Positions 14,719-22,069 of a DNA stretch of 26,405 nt are shown here, in pieces (the stretch's first letter is position 1; each line of letters begins with the position of its first letter). A program made the translations under genes and the position numbers. The notes below the pieces were generated by a model. It made no database searches and was not told the DNA's origin. It saw only the letters and a list, made by a program, of their open reading frames with translations. The stretch is from CAIJMI01 sp043798445 (GTDB taxonomy: Bacteria > Patescibacteriota > Microgenomatia > UBA10105 > UBA927): positions 1 through 26,405 of the forward strand of contig JAZDOQ010000001.1 of NCBI GenBank assembly GCA_043798445.1. Direction: 5' to 3'.

Positions 14719-15513
14719 ATGTTTTTGTACATGACTCCTGAATATGATAGTCGTCAATTTACTCCTGAGTGGCTACAGACGTATAGAAATCCGATGGATG
14801 GAAGTCGGAATTGGTTTCATACACAAGTGACGTCACTTCCTCTTGCTGACGGAGCATCCCAAAAGTATTCGGAACAGGGAGAAGTCAAACCGCTTGAAGG
14901 ATTATCCTTGGTAACGTTTCTTGATCCAAAAAGCACTTTGGTTCAACAGTTGACATTGGAGACACAACGTTTGGAAACAGCTTTTATAAATGAAGGACTT
15001 GAAGATTCGTTTGTGTTCCTGCCAAAACATACGTGGCATGTCACCATTGCTGATCTTGCGGTTAGTACTGATAAACAAATGCAAGAGGCTATCATTAAAA
15101 AGGTTCATACAAGTTTTTTAACCCTTAAAGACAAGCTGATTCAAACTCCTGTGTATCATTTTAGAAGCGACTTTGTCGTTTCAGCTGGTATTTCTCTTGT
15201 ATGTCTTGCGGAGCCAAACAGTGAGCAGGATTTACAATCGATTCATGAAGTACGACACAGAATAACAGAAGATCTGCAACCGTTGGGCTTGCCGTTACAG
15301 GATCCTGAAAAATTTATCGGTCATGCAACTATTGCATATTTTAAAAAATCTCTTGATACTGAACAATATGGAAAATTTAAAAATTGTATAAAAAAGACTG
15401 ATGTTTCAGGTCACACGCTCGGTGAACTTCAAATAGACAAAATCGAACTTCGTCGTTTCGCGTCAATGGAGGATTGGGGTGACAAGTCTGTAGATACACT
15501 TACATTGGGGTGA
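14719..15513 (+). CDS. 2H phosphoesterase superfamily-like protein
   Basis: 264 aa from the ATG at 14719; an ATG at 14731 is also possible. An in-frame TTG at 14695 would give 272 aa but lies upstream of the predicted transcript start. Two H-x-T-x motifs are seen, HVTI (near residue 107) and HATI (near residue 202), each in a short hydrophobic strand. That pair is the signature of the 2H fold (LigT/2'-5' RNA ligase, cyclic phosphodiesterases, U6 processing enzymes). Members act on 2',3'-cyclic or 2'-5' phosphodiester bonds in RNA or small molecules; the substrate here is unknown. It stands alone on the plus strand between two minus-strand units. The first 60 residues, with a PEWLQTYRNPMDGSRNW stretch, are not part of the known core. 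Confidence 0.75.
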   Translation: MFLYMTPEYDSRQFTPEWLQTYRNPMDGSRNWFHTQVTSLPLADGASQKYSEQGEVKPLEGLSLVTFLDPKSTLVQQLTLETQRLETAFINEGLEDSFVFLPKHTWHVTIADLAVSTDKQMQEAIIKKVHTSFLTLKDKLIQTPVYHFRSDFVVSAGISLVCLAEPNSEQDLQSIHEVRHRITEDLQPLGLPLQDPEKFIGHATIAYFKKSLDTEQYGKFKNCIKKTDVSGHTLGELQIDKIELRRFASMEDWGDKSVDTLTLG

Positions 15514-15644
15514 CTTACGGGACCAGCTACACACCAAGTACGCACAAAATACGGGTGAAGTGGAGTTGTTGAGTATAGATATAAGGCATTTTTCTCAGCA
15601 GGATAAAGTTTGAACCACGAAGTGGCAAGATGGAAGGTTTTCTC

Positions 15645-15866
15645 TTATCTCAGTGCTTTGATGTATTCTTCGATGCCAATGTCAGCTCTTTTAACTTGCG
15701 ATTTCAATAGAAACGGTGCGACCTCCTTATGTAATGGAATGGAGAGTGTTGGTGAGCCTGGTTTTTGTAGAATTGCGTGATCTCCTGATGTGTGAACATG
15801 AATATACCCAAATTTGAGAAACGCTTTGACGGCTTTCTTACCGGAAATGTTGGTAAGTTTAGGCAT
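15645..15866 (-). CDS. hicA: HicA-like toxin, mRNA interferase
   Basis: 73 aa from the ATG at 15866, beginning MPKLTNISGKKAVKAFLKFG, the usual HicA start. An upstream in-frame ATG at 15890 would add eight residues but lies inside hicB. The dsRNA-binding fold carries TSGDHAIL, where His is the expected catalytic residue (usual form GSH), and the C-terminus reads LLKSQVKRADIGIEEY. HicA cleaves mRNA during translation; HicB neutralises it. The gene overlaps the hicB stop by eight bases (ATGCCTAA), so translation is coupled. The order hicB-hicA is the reverse of the classic E. coli order but is known elsewhere. Confidence 0.87.
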   Translation of the reverse strand: MPKLTNISGKKAVKAFLKFGYIHVHTSGDHAILQKPGSPTLSIPLHKEVAPFLLKSQVKRADIGIEEYIKALR

Positions 15867-16098
15867 ATGCCATCGGAATCGGGGTTTCAACAGCTCGCCG
15901 GACCATGTCTATATTTTTTCCGGTTTTGATGACAGATTTCATGAATGCTTTAATAGCTTTTTCTACGTTGACCAACGCCTCTTCTTTTGTCTTTCCTTGA
16001 GACATGCAGCCATACAAGTTAACTACATCCGCTACATAGCCTTTGTAGGACTTGTCATAGGTTAATTCGATCAAGTAGTCTAATTTTTTAATTTTCAT
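15859..16098 (-). CDS. hicB: HicB-like antitoxin
   Basis: 79 aa. It shows the partial RNase H-like HicB fold: YDKSYKGYVADVVNLYGC, then MSQGKTKEEALVNVEKAIK, matching the usual pattern of a Gly-Cys turn followed by S-x-G-x-T-x-E-E-A. It binds and blocks HicA. There is little room for a separate DNA-binding domain after residue 60, although the palindromes over its promoter suggest autoregulation, perhaps by the HicA-HicB complex or another factor. The ATG lies eight bases after an extended -10 with no Shine-Dalgarno sequence, so the mRNA is nearly leaderless. Confidence 0.87.
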   Translation of the reverse strand: MKIKKLDYLIELTYDKSYKGYVADVVNLYGCMSQGKTKEEALVNVEKAIKAFMKSVIKTGKNIDMVRRAVETPIPMAYA

Positions 16099-16105
16099 AC
16101 AAATA

Positions 16106-16136
16106 TACTATAGCATAGTAGTAGAATACTAGTATT
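16106..16136 (-). promoter_or_regulatory. hicBA promoter with two palindromes (likely operator)
   Basis: TACTAT-AGC-ATAGTA (16106-16120) and AATACTAGTATT (16125-16136) are perfect palindromes that share TACTA/TAGTA half-sites. The extended -10 TGC-TATAGT (hexamer 16112-16107) lies inside the first, so a bound repressor would block the promoter. The second ends four bases before the 3' end of tRNA-His. Confidence 0.6.
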
Positions 16137-16140
16137 TTTG

Positions 16141-16216
16141 GGTGACTGAAGGGATTCGAACCCTCGACATCCTCCTCCACAGGGAGGCGCTCTAACCGGA
16201 CTGAGCTACAGCCACC
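16141..16216 (-). tRNA. tRNA-His (anticodon GTG)
   Basis: Acceptor GTGGCTG/CAGTCAC with one G-U, plus the extra G-1 at 16216 opposite C73 at 16141, the identity mark of tRNA-His. The anticodon stem CCTCC/GGAGG holds loop CTGTGGA. The T arm has loop TTCGAAT. No CCA is encoded. Confidence 0.96.
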
Positions 16217-16232
16217 ATCGATTACTAATTTG

Positions 16233-16238
16233 AGTATA
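16233..16238 (-). promoter_or_regulatory. -10 box of tRNA-His
   Basis: TATACT on the minus strand, 16 bases before the tRNA, with only a weak TTCCCG at the -35 position (17-base spacer). Confidence 0.45.
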
Positions 16239-16265
16239 TCGTATTTTGATTGGTTCGGGAAGCGT

Positions 16266-17978
16266 TTATGCGTGCAAAAACAGTTTCCAAACAGTTATGG
16301 GAGGCATAAGCAACAGTGCAGGAATGTCTTCTAATGTTAGTTTCCCATCGCGATTAAAATCAAATGGATACAACCGTTTGATTTGCCAATTGTTATTTTC
16401 CTGTTTCATGATGACGATTTCTTGACGGGGTAGATAATATGGGATGAGGACAACAACGCGATATTTGTTTCCAGGTATTATTTGGTAAAGACCCGTAACG
16501 GTGATGTGATTATTTTGTATACGGACATCGGTAAATTTATGAAGTAAGGAATCTTTCATATCGTACACAAGCACGGTGGCTGCTTGATTGTTGCTTGTAT
16601 TTCTCCAGCCCAACTGTACTGTTATTTCAGCTGATGGGGGTGGTACCACCGTGATGGTCTTTATTTCAATGGGAGTGCGTATGTTGTCATGAGTGATCAT
16701 AGCAGTGAGCACGTATTGACCTTCGATTTTCGGCGTTTTTACAAACGCGCGAATGATTCCTGATTCATTTGGCTCAAGTGTCGGGAGCGGTTCGGTAAAG
16801 ATATCAAATTGATTAGATTCATCTCGTATAGTGAGGATAAATCCGTTGTTCGGTTCAACTATCGCCTGTCCTCTATTTGTTAGCTTTGTTTCAAAGGTGT
16901 ATGTGGAATTAACAACTAAAGTTTCGGGAATAAATGGTTGTTCTATGACATATCTCTCCTTTTGTACTGGCTTTCCTGCTGTTTTTGGAATGGATTGATA
17001 GGCAAAATAGTGTGGATAGTAGTCAGATGAGTTTAATTTTTTGAATGAAAAGTGATCAAAAGGATAGTCTTGGTAGTTCAAAAGGAATGGAGTGATTGCG
17101 ACAATGTCTTTATCATTCCAGACTGTTGATGCAGCAATTTGTAGATTTGATCCTACGGTCTCTGGCGATAACAAACGAAAATCAAAATACTTACCACTAT
17201 TATGTTGCCATCCAGTCTCAGTGATAAATATCGGTAACCGACGGATAACACCGAACGATTTTAGCAGTTCCCGTTCCCAGGAAAATGTGGAAAGTGTGCC
17301 TCTGCCAAAGGAAAATGGGCTTCCGGAGAATGCAGGGTTTGGATACGCATGAGACGTCCACCCGTCAATGTAGGTAAATACTTCAGGATTAGCTTCTTTC
17401 ATACGCGTAAGATACGCCTGTTCGTCCATGGAGGCGCCATCATTTGCTGCTGATGCGTCAAAACCAGCGGGTAGTATAAAAAAGTCTTCAGATGCCGCCC
17501 TGAGTGCTTGTGAAAATTTTATGAGAATATCACCATAGTTAGCTGGATCAATATTGCCTCCCCACTCTTTTGCATGATTCGGTTCATTAAACAAAATGAC
17601 GTACCGATTCTCTATTGGCCAAATGAGACTGTTTAAAAAATCAACCCACTTGGAAATATTGTGTTCTTCAGGAATGACCCAGGAGTCTCCATTGACATGC
17701 GTTGCAATTCGAACAAGTGGAATGAGGTGTTTTCTGCGCATGGTGTTGAATATCTCCTGCCATTTTCCGGGATTTAGATCGTTATCAGGAATAACGAGTG
17801 TCACATATCCCCAATCGCCACCCGTTGAATTAACGAGAGAAGCGGTAGCACTCACATCGTTCGAATCGGCGACATGAATACCATATTTGTTGTTTGGTGC
17901 GGAAAGGGGGTCGTAGAAGGCGTGCACGTTTGAGAAAAAAATGAAAAAGAAACAGATGGTAATAAAAAGTTGAAGCAT
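16266..17978 (-). CDS. Secreted clan GH-A-like glycosidase with dockerin-like end
   Basis: 570 aa. Residues 1-20 are a signal peptide ending NVHA. The TIM-barrel domain (about 30-340) has VILFNEPNH with Glu132 as likely acid/base and FITETGW with Glu254 as likely nucleophile, the pattern of clan GH-A glycosidases; the GH family is not clear. Then come one or two beta-sandwich regions (about 350-450 and 450-535) that look like CARDB/Ig-type modules. At the end, DFNRDGKLTLED (540-551) is a textbook calcium-binding dockerin loop (Asp, Asn, Asp, Gly, Asp at the right spacing). Only one such repeat is seen, whereas true dockerins have two. The final PPITVWKLFLHA is unusual. No Shine-Dalgarno sequence precedes the ATG. 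Substrate unknown. Confidence 0.82.
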   Translation of the reverse strand: MLQLFITICFFFIFFSNVHAFYDPLSAPNNKYGIHVADSNDVSATASLVNSTGGDWGYVTLVIPDNDLNPGKWQEIFNTMRRKHLIPLVRIATHVNGDSWVIPEEHNISKWVDFLNSLIWPIENRYVILFNEPNHAKEWGGNIDPANYGDILIKFSQALRAASEDFFILPAGFDASAANDGASMDEQAYLTRMKEANPEVFTYIDGWTSHAYPNPAFSGSPFSFGRGTLSTFSWERELLKSFGVIRRLPIFITETGWQHNSGKYFDFRLLSPETVGSNLQIAASTVWNDKDIVAITPFLLNYQDYPFDHFSFKKLNSSDYYPHYFAYQSIPKTAGKPVQKERYVIEQPFIPETLVVNSTYTFETKLTNRGQAIVEPNNGFILTIRDESNQFDIFTEPLPTLEPNESGIIRAFVKTPKIEGQYVLTAMITHDNIRTPIEIKTITVVPPPSAEITVQLGWRNTSNNQAATVLVYDMKDSLLHKFTDVRIQNNHITVTGLYQIIPGNKYRVVVLIPYYLPRQEIVIMKQENNNWQIKRLYPFDFNRDGKLTLEDIPALLLMPPITVWKLFLHA

Positions 17979-18014
17979 AAGGAAAGAGTTGCACCGAAAA
18001 ATTTTGTTTCAGCA

Positions 18015-18084
18015 GCTCAGATCGCTTACGCTCTCTGAGCATTGAAATCTCTAACTTCGCTAAGCTCAGTAAGATATTTCAATG
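18015..18084. repeat. Palindromic intergenic element flush with tRNA-Arg
   Basis: GCTCAG (18015-18020) pairs with CTGAGC (18035-18040), and CATTGAAAT (18040-18048) pairs perfectly with ATTTCAATG (18076-18084). The second stem ends next to the discriminator base of tRNA-Arg, on its 3' side. There is no T-run, so a simple terminator is unlikely. The inner sequence shares TACGCTCTC with the hairpin cluster at 134-152 (opposite orientation). Confidence 0.5.
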
Positions 18085-18156
18085 CGCTCCCGGGGGGAAT
18101 CGAACCTCCATTTAACCCTTAGAAGGGGTTTGTTCTATCCGTTGAACTACGGGAGC
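18085..18156 (-). tRNA. tRNA-Arg (anticodon TCT)
   Basis: A 72-base cloverleaf. Acceptor GCTCCCG/CGGGAGC is perfect. The anticodon stem AACCC/GGGTT holds loop CTTCTAA. The T stem GGAGG/CCCCC contains an A-C mismatch in the middle, and the variable loop has four bases. The discriminator is G and no CCA is encoded. Confidence 0.92.
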
Positions 18157-18208
18157 AGTAAGGCAATTATACTACGAACAAGGCCGTTTAAAGAAGTTGG
18201 GATGTTGG

Positions 18209-18280
18209 AGCGGCATAGGGGAATCGGACCCCTTACATCAACTTTGGAAAAGTTGCGTTCTACCAGTGAACTAATGCCGC
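18209..18280 (-). tRNA. tRNA-Gly (anticodon TCC) with odd T loop
   Basis: A 72-base cloverleaf. Acceptor GCGGCAT/ATGCCGC is perfect. The anticodon stem CAACT/AGTTG holds loop TTTCCAA. Discriminator T is usual for glycine. The T loop reads TCCGATT, so position 55, nearly always U (pseudouridine), is C. The stems are otherwise intact. Confidence 0.93.
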
Positions 18281-18325
18281 GATTCTCGTATTATACCAAG
18301 ACCTATTGGGAAGCTCAACGCAACG

Positions 18326-18766
18326 TTATTTATTAAATAGAACGGTATCCCCTATGTTGATATTGTAGGTATCGACTTCTCCTGCATTTATCTCAAGTAT
18401 TTTATCAACCATAACGTTTGGTTTTACCACATGCATATTCAGGCCATTGGCAGGCTGCACATTTCTTGTGATATCGACGATAATATTTCCATCAAGCCAG
18501 ATAAAATCAAGTGGAAAGTTCATCCCTTTCATCCAAAATGGATAGATTTCCTTGTGATCATAGACAAAAAGCATGCCATGTTTTGGAGCCAAGCTTTTTC
18601 GATAACTCAGTCCTTTTTCTTTTTCAATTGGGTTGAGTGCAAGGTCAACAAGAAACACCGTCTTGTTGATAATGACCGTGCCGTTTAAAGGATGACGGGT
18701 ATAAAACCAAACTGAGAATGCTCCTATAATGACAACGGCGATGAAAAGAATAAGTTTTGGGTTCAT
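18326..18766 (-). CDS. DUF192 family protein with N-terminal membrane anchor
   Basis: 146 aa. Residues about 4-22 form one membrane segment, followed by the DUF192 domain: VDLALNPIEKEKGLSYR, then HGMLFVYD, then FWMKGMNFPLDFIWLD, all hallmark stretches of the family. The fold is a small beta barrel with unknown biochemical role, usually placed outside the membrane as here. It starts five bases after the stop of the polyprenyl synthase gene. No Shine-Dalgarno sequence is present; instead a TACAAT -10 lies exactly six bases before the ATG, so it may have its own leaderless transcript. Confidence 0.88.
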   Translation of the reverse strand: MNPKLILFIAVVIIGAFSVWFYTRHPLNGTVIINKTVFLVDLALNPIEKEKGLSYRKSLAPKHGMLFVYDHKEIYPFWMKGMNFPLDFIWLDGNIIVDITRNVQPANGLNMHVVKPNVMVDKILEINAGEVDTYNINIGDTVLFNK

Positions 18767-18770
18767 ACCA

Positions 18771-19832
18771 TTATTGTATACGGTGGGTCAGGTATTCAAC
18801 AAATGATAAAAATAGGTCTTGGTACTTTTTTTCCATCGGAACGCGGATGATTGTTTCTTTTGCAACCCGTTCATATCGGGAAATCATCGAGGTTATTTTT
18901 TCATCAATATGATGTGTTTTTATCGCTTGTTGCACCCATGTAATATCTTCCTGTGTTATCGCTCCTTTAGAGAACAGTTCTACAAGATGATTATGTATAT
19001 TGTTGTCTCCTACCTGTCGAAGAAAATAGATGAACGGTGTTTGTTTTCCTTCGCGAATGTCAGTGCCAACAGGTTTCCCTGTTTCTTTTTCGGTACCAAA
19101 AAGATCTAGTTTGTCGTCCACAAGCTGATACGCAATGCCGATGTTTTCACTGAATTTTGCTATATGTTTAATTGTCTGACTTGTTGCGTTGCCGAGCATC
19201 GCGCCTGCAGTAAGAGGAAAAAGAACAGAATATCGTGCAGTTTTATCTTTATAGAGCGTAAATATTTCTTCAATATCCTTCACCGGTTTATTTGTTGCAC
19301 CCAAGGTAATGTCCTGCATTTGCGCGTACGTCAATAATTTGTATTCATTGGAACAGAGTTTGATGAGTCTGATTGCCGTTGTGGGATCTGATAGTTCAGA
19401 GAGAAGTTGATAGGCAAGAAAGTATGCAGTATCCCCTACACAAAGTGCTAATGATTTTCCTGTATTTTTTGGATAGCGAGATTGCTGTTTTGCCATGAGA
19501 TCTGTGTAAGAAGCATGAATAGATGGTTTTCCTCTTCTCATATCAGAATTGTCGATGATGTCATCGTGAATGAGAATGCCTGAAGAAAGAATTTCAACTG
19601 CGAGTGCTACTTTTGTGACGTCATCGCTTTTATGTGTTGTTTGTGCTTCATATCCCAAATACACCAGTGTGCCACGTATCATTTTTCCACCCTGGATATA
19701 CGTTGAAAGTCGTTCGAGGACGTCTAATCTCCATTGATTTCCGGAAGCATCTTGCTGTTTTTGTTTTGCAATGAATGTCGTTAGTGCTGAAAGAATACAC
19801 GCCTTTTTTTCTTGTTGGTATGATGTAAACAT
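18771..19832 (-). CDS. Polyprenyl synthetase family protein
   Basis: 353 aa from the ATG at 19832. The open frame continues up to 19922, but that part lies inside tRNA-Pro, so the shorter form is right. It should condense isopentenyl diphosphate with an allylic diphosphate to make a longer isoprenoid diphosphate. Both Asp-rich motifs are present, DDIID (90-94, followed by RRGKP) and DDKLD (239-243), as is the GGK pair (48-50, GGKMIRG) that binds diphosphate. The chain length of the product cannot be read with confidence. The gene starts 20 bases past the tRNA 3' end and may be transcribed with it. No Shine-Dalgarno sequence is seen. The product could feed quinone or undecaprenyl-type carriers. 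Confidence 0.9.
   Translation of the reverse strand: MFTSYQQEKKACILSALTTFIAKQKQQDASGNQWRLDVLERLSTYIQGGKMIRGTLVYLGYEAQTTHKSDDVTKVALAVEILSSGILIHDDIIDNSDMRRGKPSIHASYTDLMAKQQSRYPKNTGKSLALCVGDTAYFLAYQLLSELSDPTTAIRLIKLCSNEYKLLTYAQMQDITLGATNKPVKDIEEIFTLYKDKTARYSVLFPLTAGAMLGNATSQTIKHIAKFSENIGIAYQLVDDKLDLFGTEKETGKPVGTDIREGKQTPFIYFLRQVGDNNIHNHLVELFSKGAITQEDITWVQQAIKTHHIDEKITSMISRYERVAKETIIRVPMEKKYQDLFLSFVEYLTHRIQ
18773..18778 (-). promoter_or_regulatory. -10 box of the DUF192 gene, leaderless spacing
   Basis: TACAAT on the minus strand lies across the last codons of the polyprenyl synthase gene and ends six bases before the ATG at 18766. A TTGAAT upstream has a short 15-base spacer. Confidence 0.45.
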
Positions 19833-19852
19833 AGGAAGAATAAATACTTGTG

Positions 19853-19926
19853 TCGGGGTGGAGAGACTTGAACTCTCAACCTCATCGTCCCAAACGATGC
19901 GCGCTAGCCAATTGCGCCACACCCCG
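19853..19926 (-). tRNA. tRNA-Pro (anticodon TGG)
   Basis: A 74-base cloverleaf. Acceptor CGGGGTG/CACCCCG is perfect. The D stem is GCGC/GCGC. The anticodon stem CATCG/CGATG holds loop TTTGGGA. The T arm is GAGAG-TTCAAGT-CTCTC. The discriminator is A and no CCA is encoded. The hydrolase gene ends ten bases upstream. Confidence 0.96.
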
Positions 19927-19935
19927 ATCTAGGTA

Positions 19936-20955
19936 TTATAGCTTATACGGAACAAATGTGCCTCTGTCTGGTGGTCCGTAACACACAAGAATTTGTTTCT
20001 GGAGCGGTTCGAGAATAACAGATCCTATTGTTGCGTCTTCTCTGCATATTGGATATCTTATGTTTTTCGTATCTGATAACAGTGCCATCATATCAGCTGT
20101 AGTCATATCGTTACGGACGAGTTCATTAGCACGTGCCAATCGATCATACGAGTTTTTATGGTGCGATGACTCATCTTTTTCAAACGGGGTCATATGCTTG
20201 GAAATAAAATGATTGGTATGAGCATATGGTGATGAAACTTGCCGTTCAATGTCAATATCTATACCTGCTGTTTCGATATCAAGCATCTCTTTGCCTTTCA
20301 CTAATACATGGTTATATCCTGATGATCGCTGCGTTTCCTTCATGAGGATTACTGCTTCATCCAGCGTTTTGCAATCAAGAATTGCTCTTGCAACAAAAGA
20401 TTTCCCAACACCAAGATGTGATTCCTGATGAAGTTCATTGATGCATTGAACGAGTCCGTTACTGGTAAGCGTGGCAGAGCAACCGATAAGGAATGTTGCG
20501 TAGTTTAACCCAAGGTATGTCGTTCCATTAATGGTGGCTTTCAGTACGTAGAGTTCATCAAGACTCTCAATTGACCAGTCTTCGTTATGTCCTACAATTG
20601 GACCGCGTTCTGTAAAGCTTACAGCAATTGTACAATGATCTTCTGTTTGGGCTTGCTCACGGTCCCATTCGCGTGTTCGGTCATAGATTTCCGGTGTGTT
20701 ATGAAAGAATAGATCGACAAATGGAACGTCTGCGCCTTCTGCCATTCCTTCCATTTCCAAAACAAGGTGCGGAAATGCTTTTTTTGTTTCTTTCACGAAT
20801 GCTGCAGTTTGAGATAACCGTTCTTGATATTTGCGGATATAGTGCTTTCTATCTGATATAACTTCCTGAATTTTACCTCTGAACATTTCTCCGATTGCAA
20901 GACCTACGTCTCGATTATTTCCTGTTACTTCTAGATAGGGAAATGTTTTGATCAT
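19936..20955 (-). CDS. C45-type N-terminal nucleophile hydrolase (acyltransferase-like)
   Basis: 339 aa. It resembles the peptidase C45 / acyl-CoA:6-aminopenicillanate acyltransferase family, which makes or breaks amide bonds after self-cleavage exposes a Cys. EDHCTIAVSF places the nucleophile at Cys108, with a pro-segment of about 107 residues containing MEGMAEGADVPFVDL. GHNEDW (about 121-126) and SPYAHTNHF (about 243-251) are the other usual motifs. The natural substrate of most bacterial members is unknown, and penicillin is unlikely. No signal peptide is seen, so it is probably cytosolic. It lies between tRNA-Leu(TAA) and tRNA-Pro on the same strand and has no Shine-Dalgarno sequence. Confidence 0.88.
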   Translation of the reverse strand: MIKTFPYLEVTGNNRDVGLAIGEMFRGKIQEVISDRKHYIRKYQERLSQTAAFVKETKKAFPHLVLEMEGMAEGADVPFVDLFFHNTPEIYDRTREWDREQAQTEDHCTIAVSFTERGPIVGHNEDWSIESLDELYVLKATINGTTYLGLNYATFLIGCSATLTSNGLVQCINELHQESHLGVGKSFVARAILDCKTLDEAVILMKETQRSSGYNHVLVKGKEMLDIETAGIDIDIERQVSSPYAHTNHFISKHMTPFEKDESSHHKNSYDRLARANELVRNDMTTADMMALLSDTKNIRYPICREDATIGSVILEPLQKQILVCYGPPDRGTFVPYKL

Positions 20956-20988
20956 GGTAGTTTGACTGTGTTAATGATTTGAAAATAG

Positions 20989-21074
20989 TGCCGCGGGCGG
21001 GAATCGAACCCACACGGGTGTTAAAGCCCACAGAATTTTAAGTCCTGCGTGTATACCAGTTTCACCACCGCGGC
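20989..21074 (-). tRNA. tRNA-Leu (anticodon TAA)
   Basis: An 86-base class II tRNA. Acceptor GCCGCGG/CCGCGGC is perfect. The anticodon stem CAGGA/TTCTG (one G-U) holds loop CTTAAAA. A long variable arm is present, and the T arm GTGGG/CCCGC has loop TTCGATT. The discriminator is A and no CCA is encoded. It follows the methyltransferase gene by 11 bases. Confidence 0.95.
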
Positions 21075-21085
21075 CTGCATACATT

Positions 21086-22009
21086 TTACTGTATCGCTTG
21101 GTTCTTTGCCACCCTGAGGGACGTAGGAATGGTCGAAGCGGTTTTTCGAAGCGTTGCGACAAAAAATCCCTCCATAGTGTCTGAGGGGTAGATACGTGTA
21201 ACTGGTTTGACTAGCTCAAGACATCCCTTTTCCTTTTTTAGTATCCATTCGATAACATGTTCGTTTTCCGCTGGTTCGAGGGTACAGGTTGAATACACAA
21301 TGATTCCTCCTGGCTTGGTTGCACTTACTGCTGATCGAAGGAGCCATTTTTGTCGCTGTACCAATTCCTTAATTTCTTTTCTATTCCAATGTTCGTATGT
21401 TTTAGGATTCGTTGTCGTAAATGTTCCTTCCATACTGCATGGTACATCAACGAGCGCCCTATCAAAATATTCAGGATATGTCTGCCATAACGTTTGGCCT
21501 GCAGATATGACGATTTCTGTATTGGTCACCCCCTGTGTTTTTAAGTTTGCCTGCAGCTTATACACGCGGATTCTGCTGTTGTCATTCGCAACAATTTCTC
21601 CGGTATTATCCATCAAAGCCGCTATTTGTGTTGTTTTACTGCCTGGAGCTGCAGCGATGTCTAAGATTTTTTCACCTGGTTGTGGATCAAGAGATAATGC
21701 GGGAAGTTGGCTTGACAGGCTTTGAATATAAAAAAAGCCTTGTGTGTACGCTTCGAGATCAAGAAGATCTCGTTTTTCATTCGTAATAATAAATGAAATA
21801 GGAGATATATCTGACGGTTCGTAGACGATATTGTGTTCTTTCAATATCGCGAGCAGTTTTTCTGTTGTTGTCTTCAACGTGTTTACGCGAATGGTTGTCG
21901 GTCGAAGGATGGTATAGGCATGAAGAACTCGCTGTAGTTGTTCTTGAGGCACTATCTTGTCGAGTCGGTTTAAAAACTCTTCCGGAAGTTGTCTCCATGC
22001 ATCCTTCAT
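21086..22009 (-). CDS. NOP2/Sun (RsmB/RsmF) family RNA m5C methyltransferase
   Basis: 307 aa. It should methylate cytosine C5 in rRNA or tRNA using S-adenosylmethionine. Seen: RPTTIRVNTLK in the N-terminal part, the SAM loop DIAAAPGSKTTQ (117-128), the VDVPCS motif with Cys191 (release) and YSTCTLEPAENE with Cys242 (nucleophile). It lacks the N-terminal NusB-like domain of true RsmB, so it is nearer to RsmF/YebU or tRNA enzymes; the target base is not known. The last 18 residues or so (after FFVATLRK, where the family usually ends) look like read-through into spacer DNA. A TACAAT lies seven bases before the ATG, with no Shine-Dalgarno sequence. Confidence 0.92.
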   Translation of the reverse strand: MKDAWRQLPEEFLNRLDKIVPQEQLQRVLHAYTILRPTTIRVNTLKTTTEKLLAILKEHNIVYEPSDISPISFIITNEKRDLLDLEAYTQGFFYIQSLSSQLPALSLDPQPGEKILDIAAAPGSKTTQIAALMDNTGEIVANDNSRIRVYKLQANLKTQGVTNTEIVISAGQTLWQTYPEYFDRALVDVPCSMEGTFTTTNPKTYEHWNRKEIKELVQRQKWLLRSAVSATKPGGIIVYSTCTLEPAENEHVIEWILKKEKGCLELVKPVTRIYPSDTMEGFFVATLRKTASTIPTSLRVAKNQAIQ

Positions 22010-22016
22010 GGATCGT

Positions 22017-22022
22017 ATTGTA
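22017..22022 (-). promoter_or_regulatory. -10 box of the methyltransferase gene
   Basis: TACAAT on the minus strand, seven bases before the ATG at 22009. An overlapping TATAGT (22027-22022) is an alternative. It lies back to back with the tRNA-Leu(CAG) promoter. Confidence 0.45.
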
Positions 22023-22045
22023 CTATAGGGGCAATCGTGAGGCTA

Positions 22046-22054
22046 TGTTATAAT
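22046..22054 (+). promoter_or_regulatory. Extended -10 promoter of tRNA-Leu(CAG)
   Basis: TGT-TATAAT, a perfect -10 with the TGn extension, 15 bases before the tRNA. No clear -35 is present. Confidence 0.65.
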
Positions 22055-22069
22055 TTTTGTAACGAGATA

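Noticed and set aside
15615..15625. CCAC-GAA-GTGG hairpin between the 2H gene and hicA
   Set aside because: Only four base pairs and no T-run on either strand, so not a convincing terminator.
19833..19922. N-terminal extension of the polyprenyl synthase frame
   Set aside because: These codons are the antisense-free reading of tRNA-Pro and are not protein; the family start matches the ATG at 19832.
21207..21725. Open plus-strand frame of 172 codons
   Set aside because: Antisense shadow of the methyltransferase gene; no promoter or motif.
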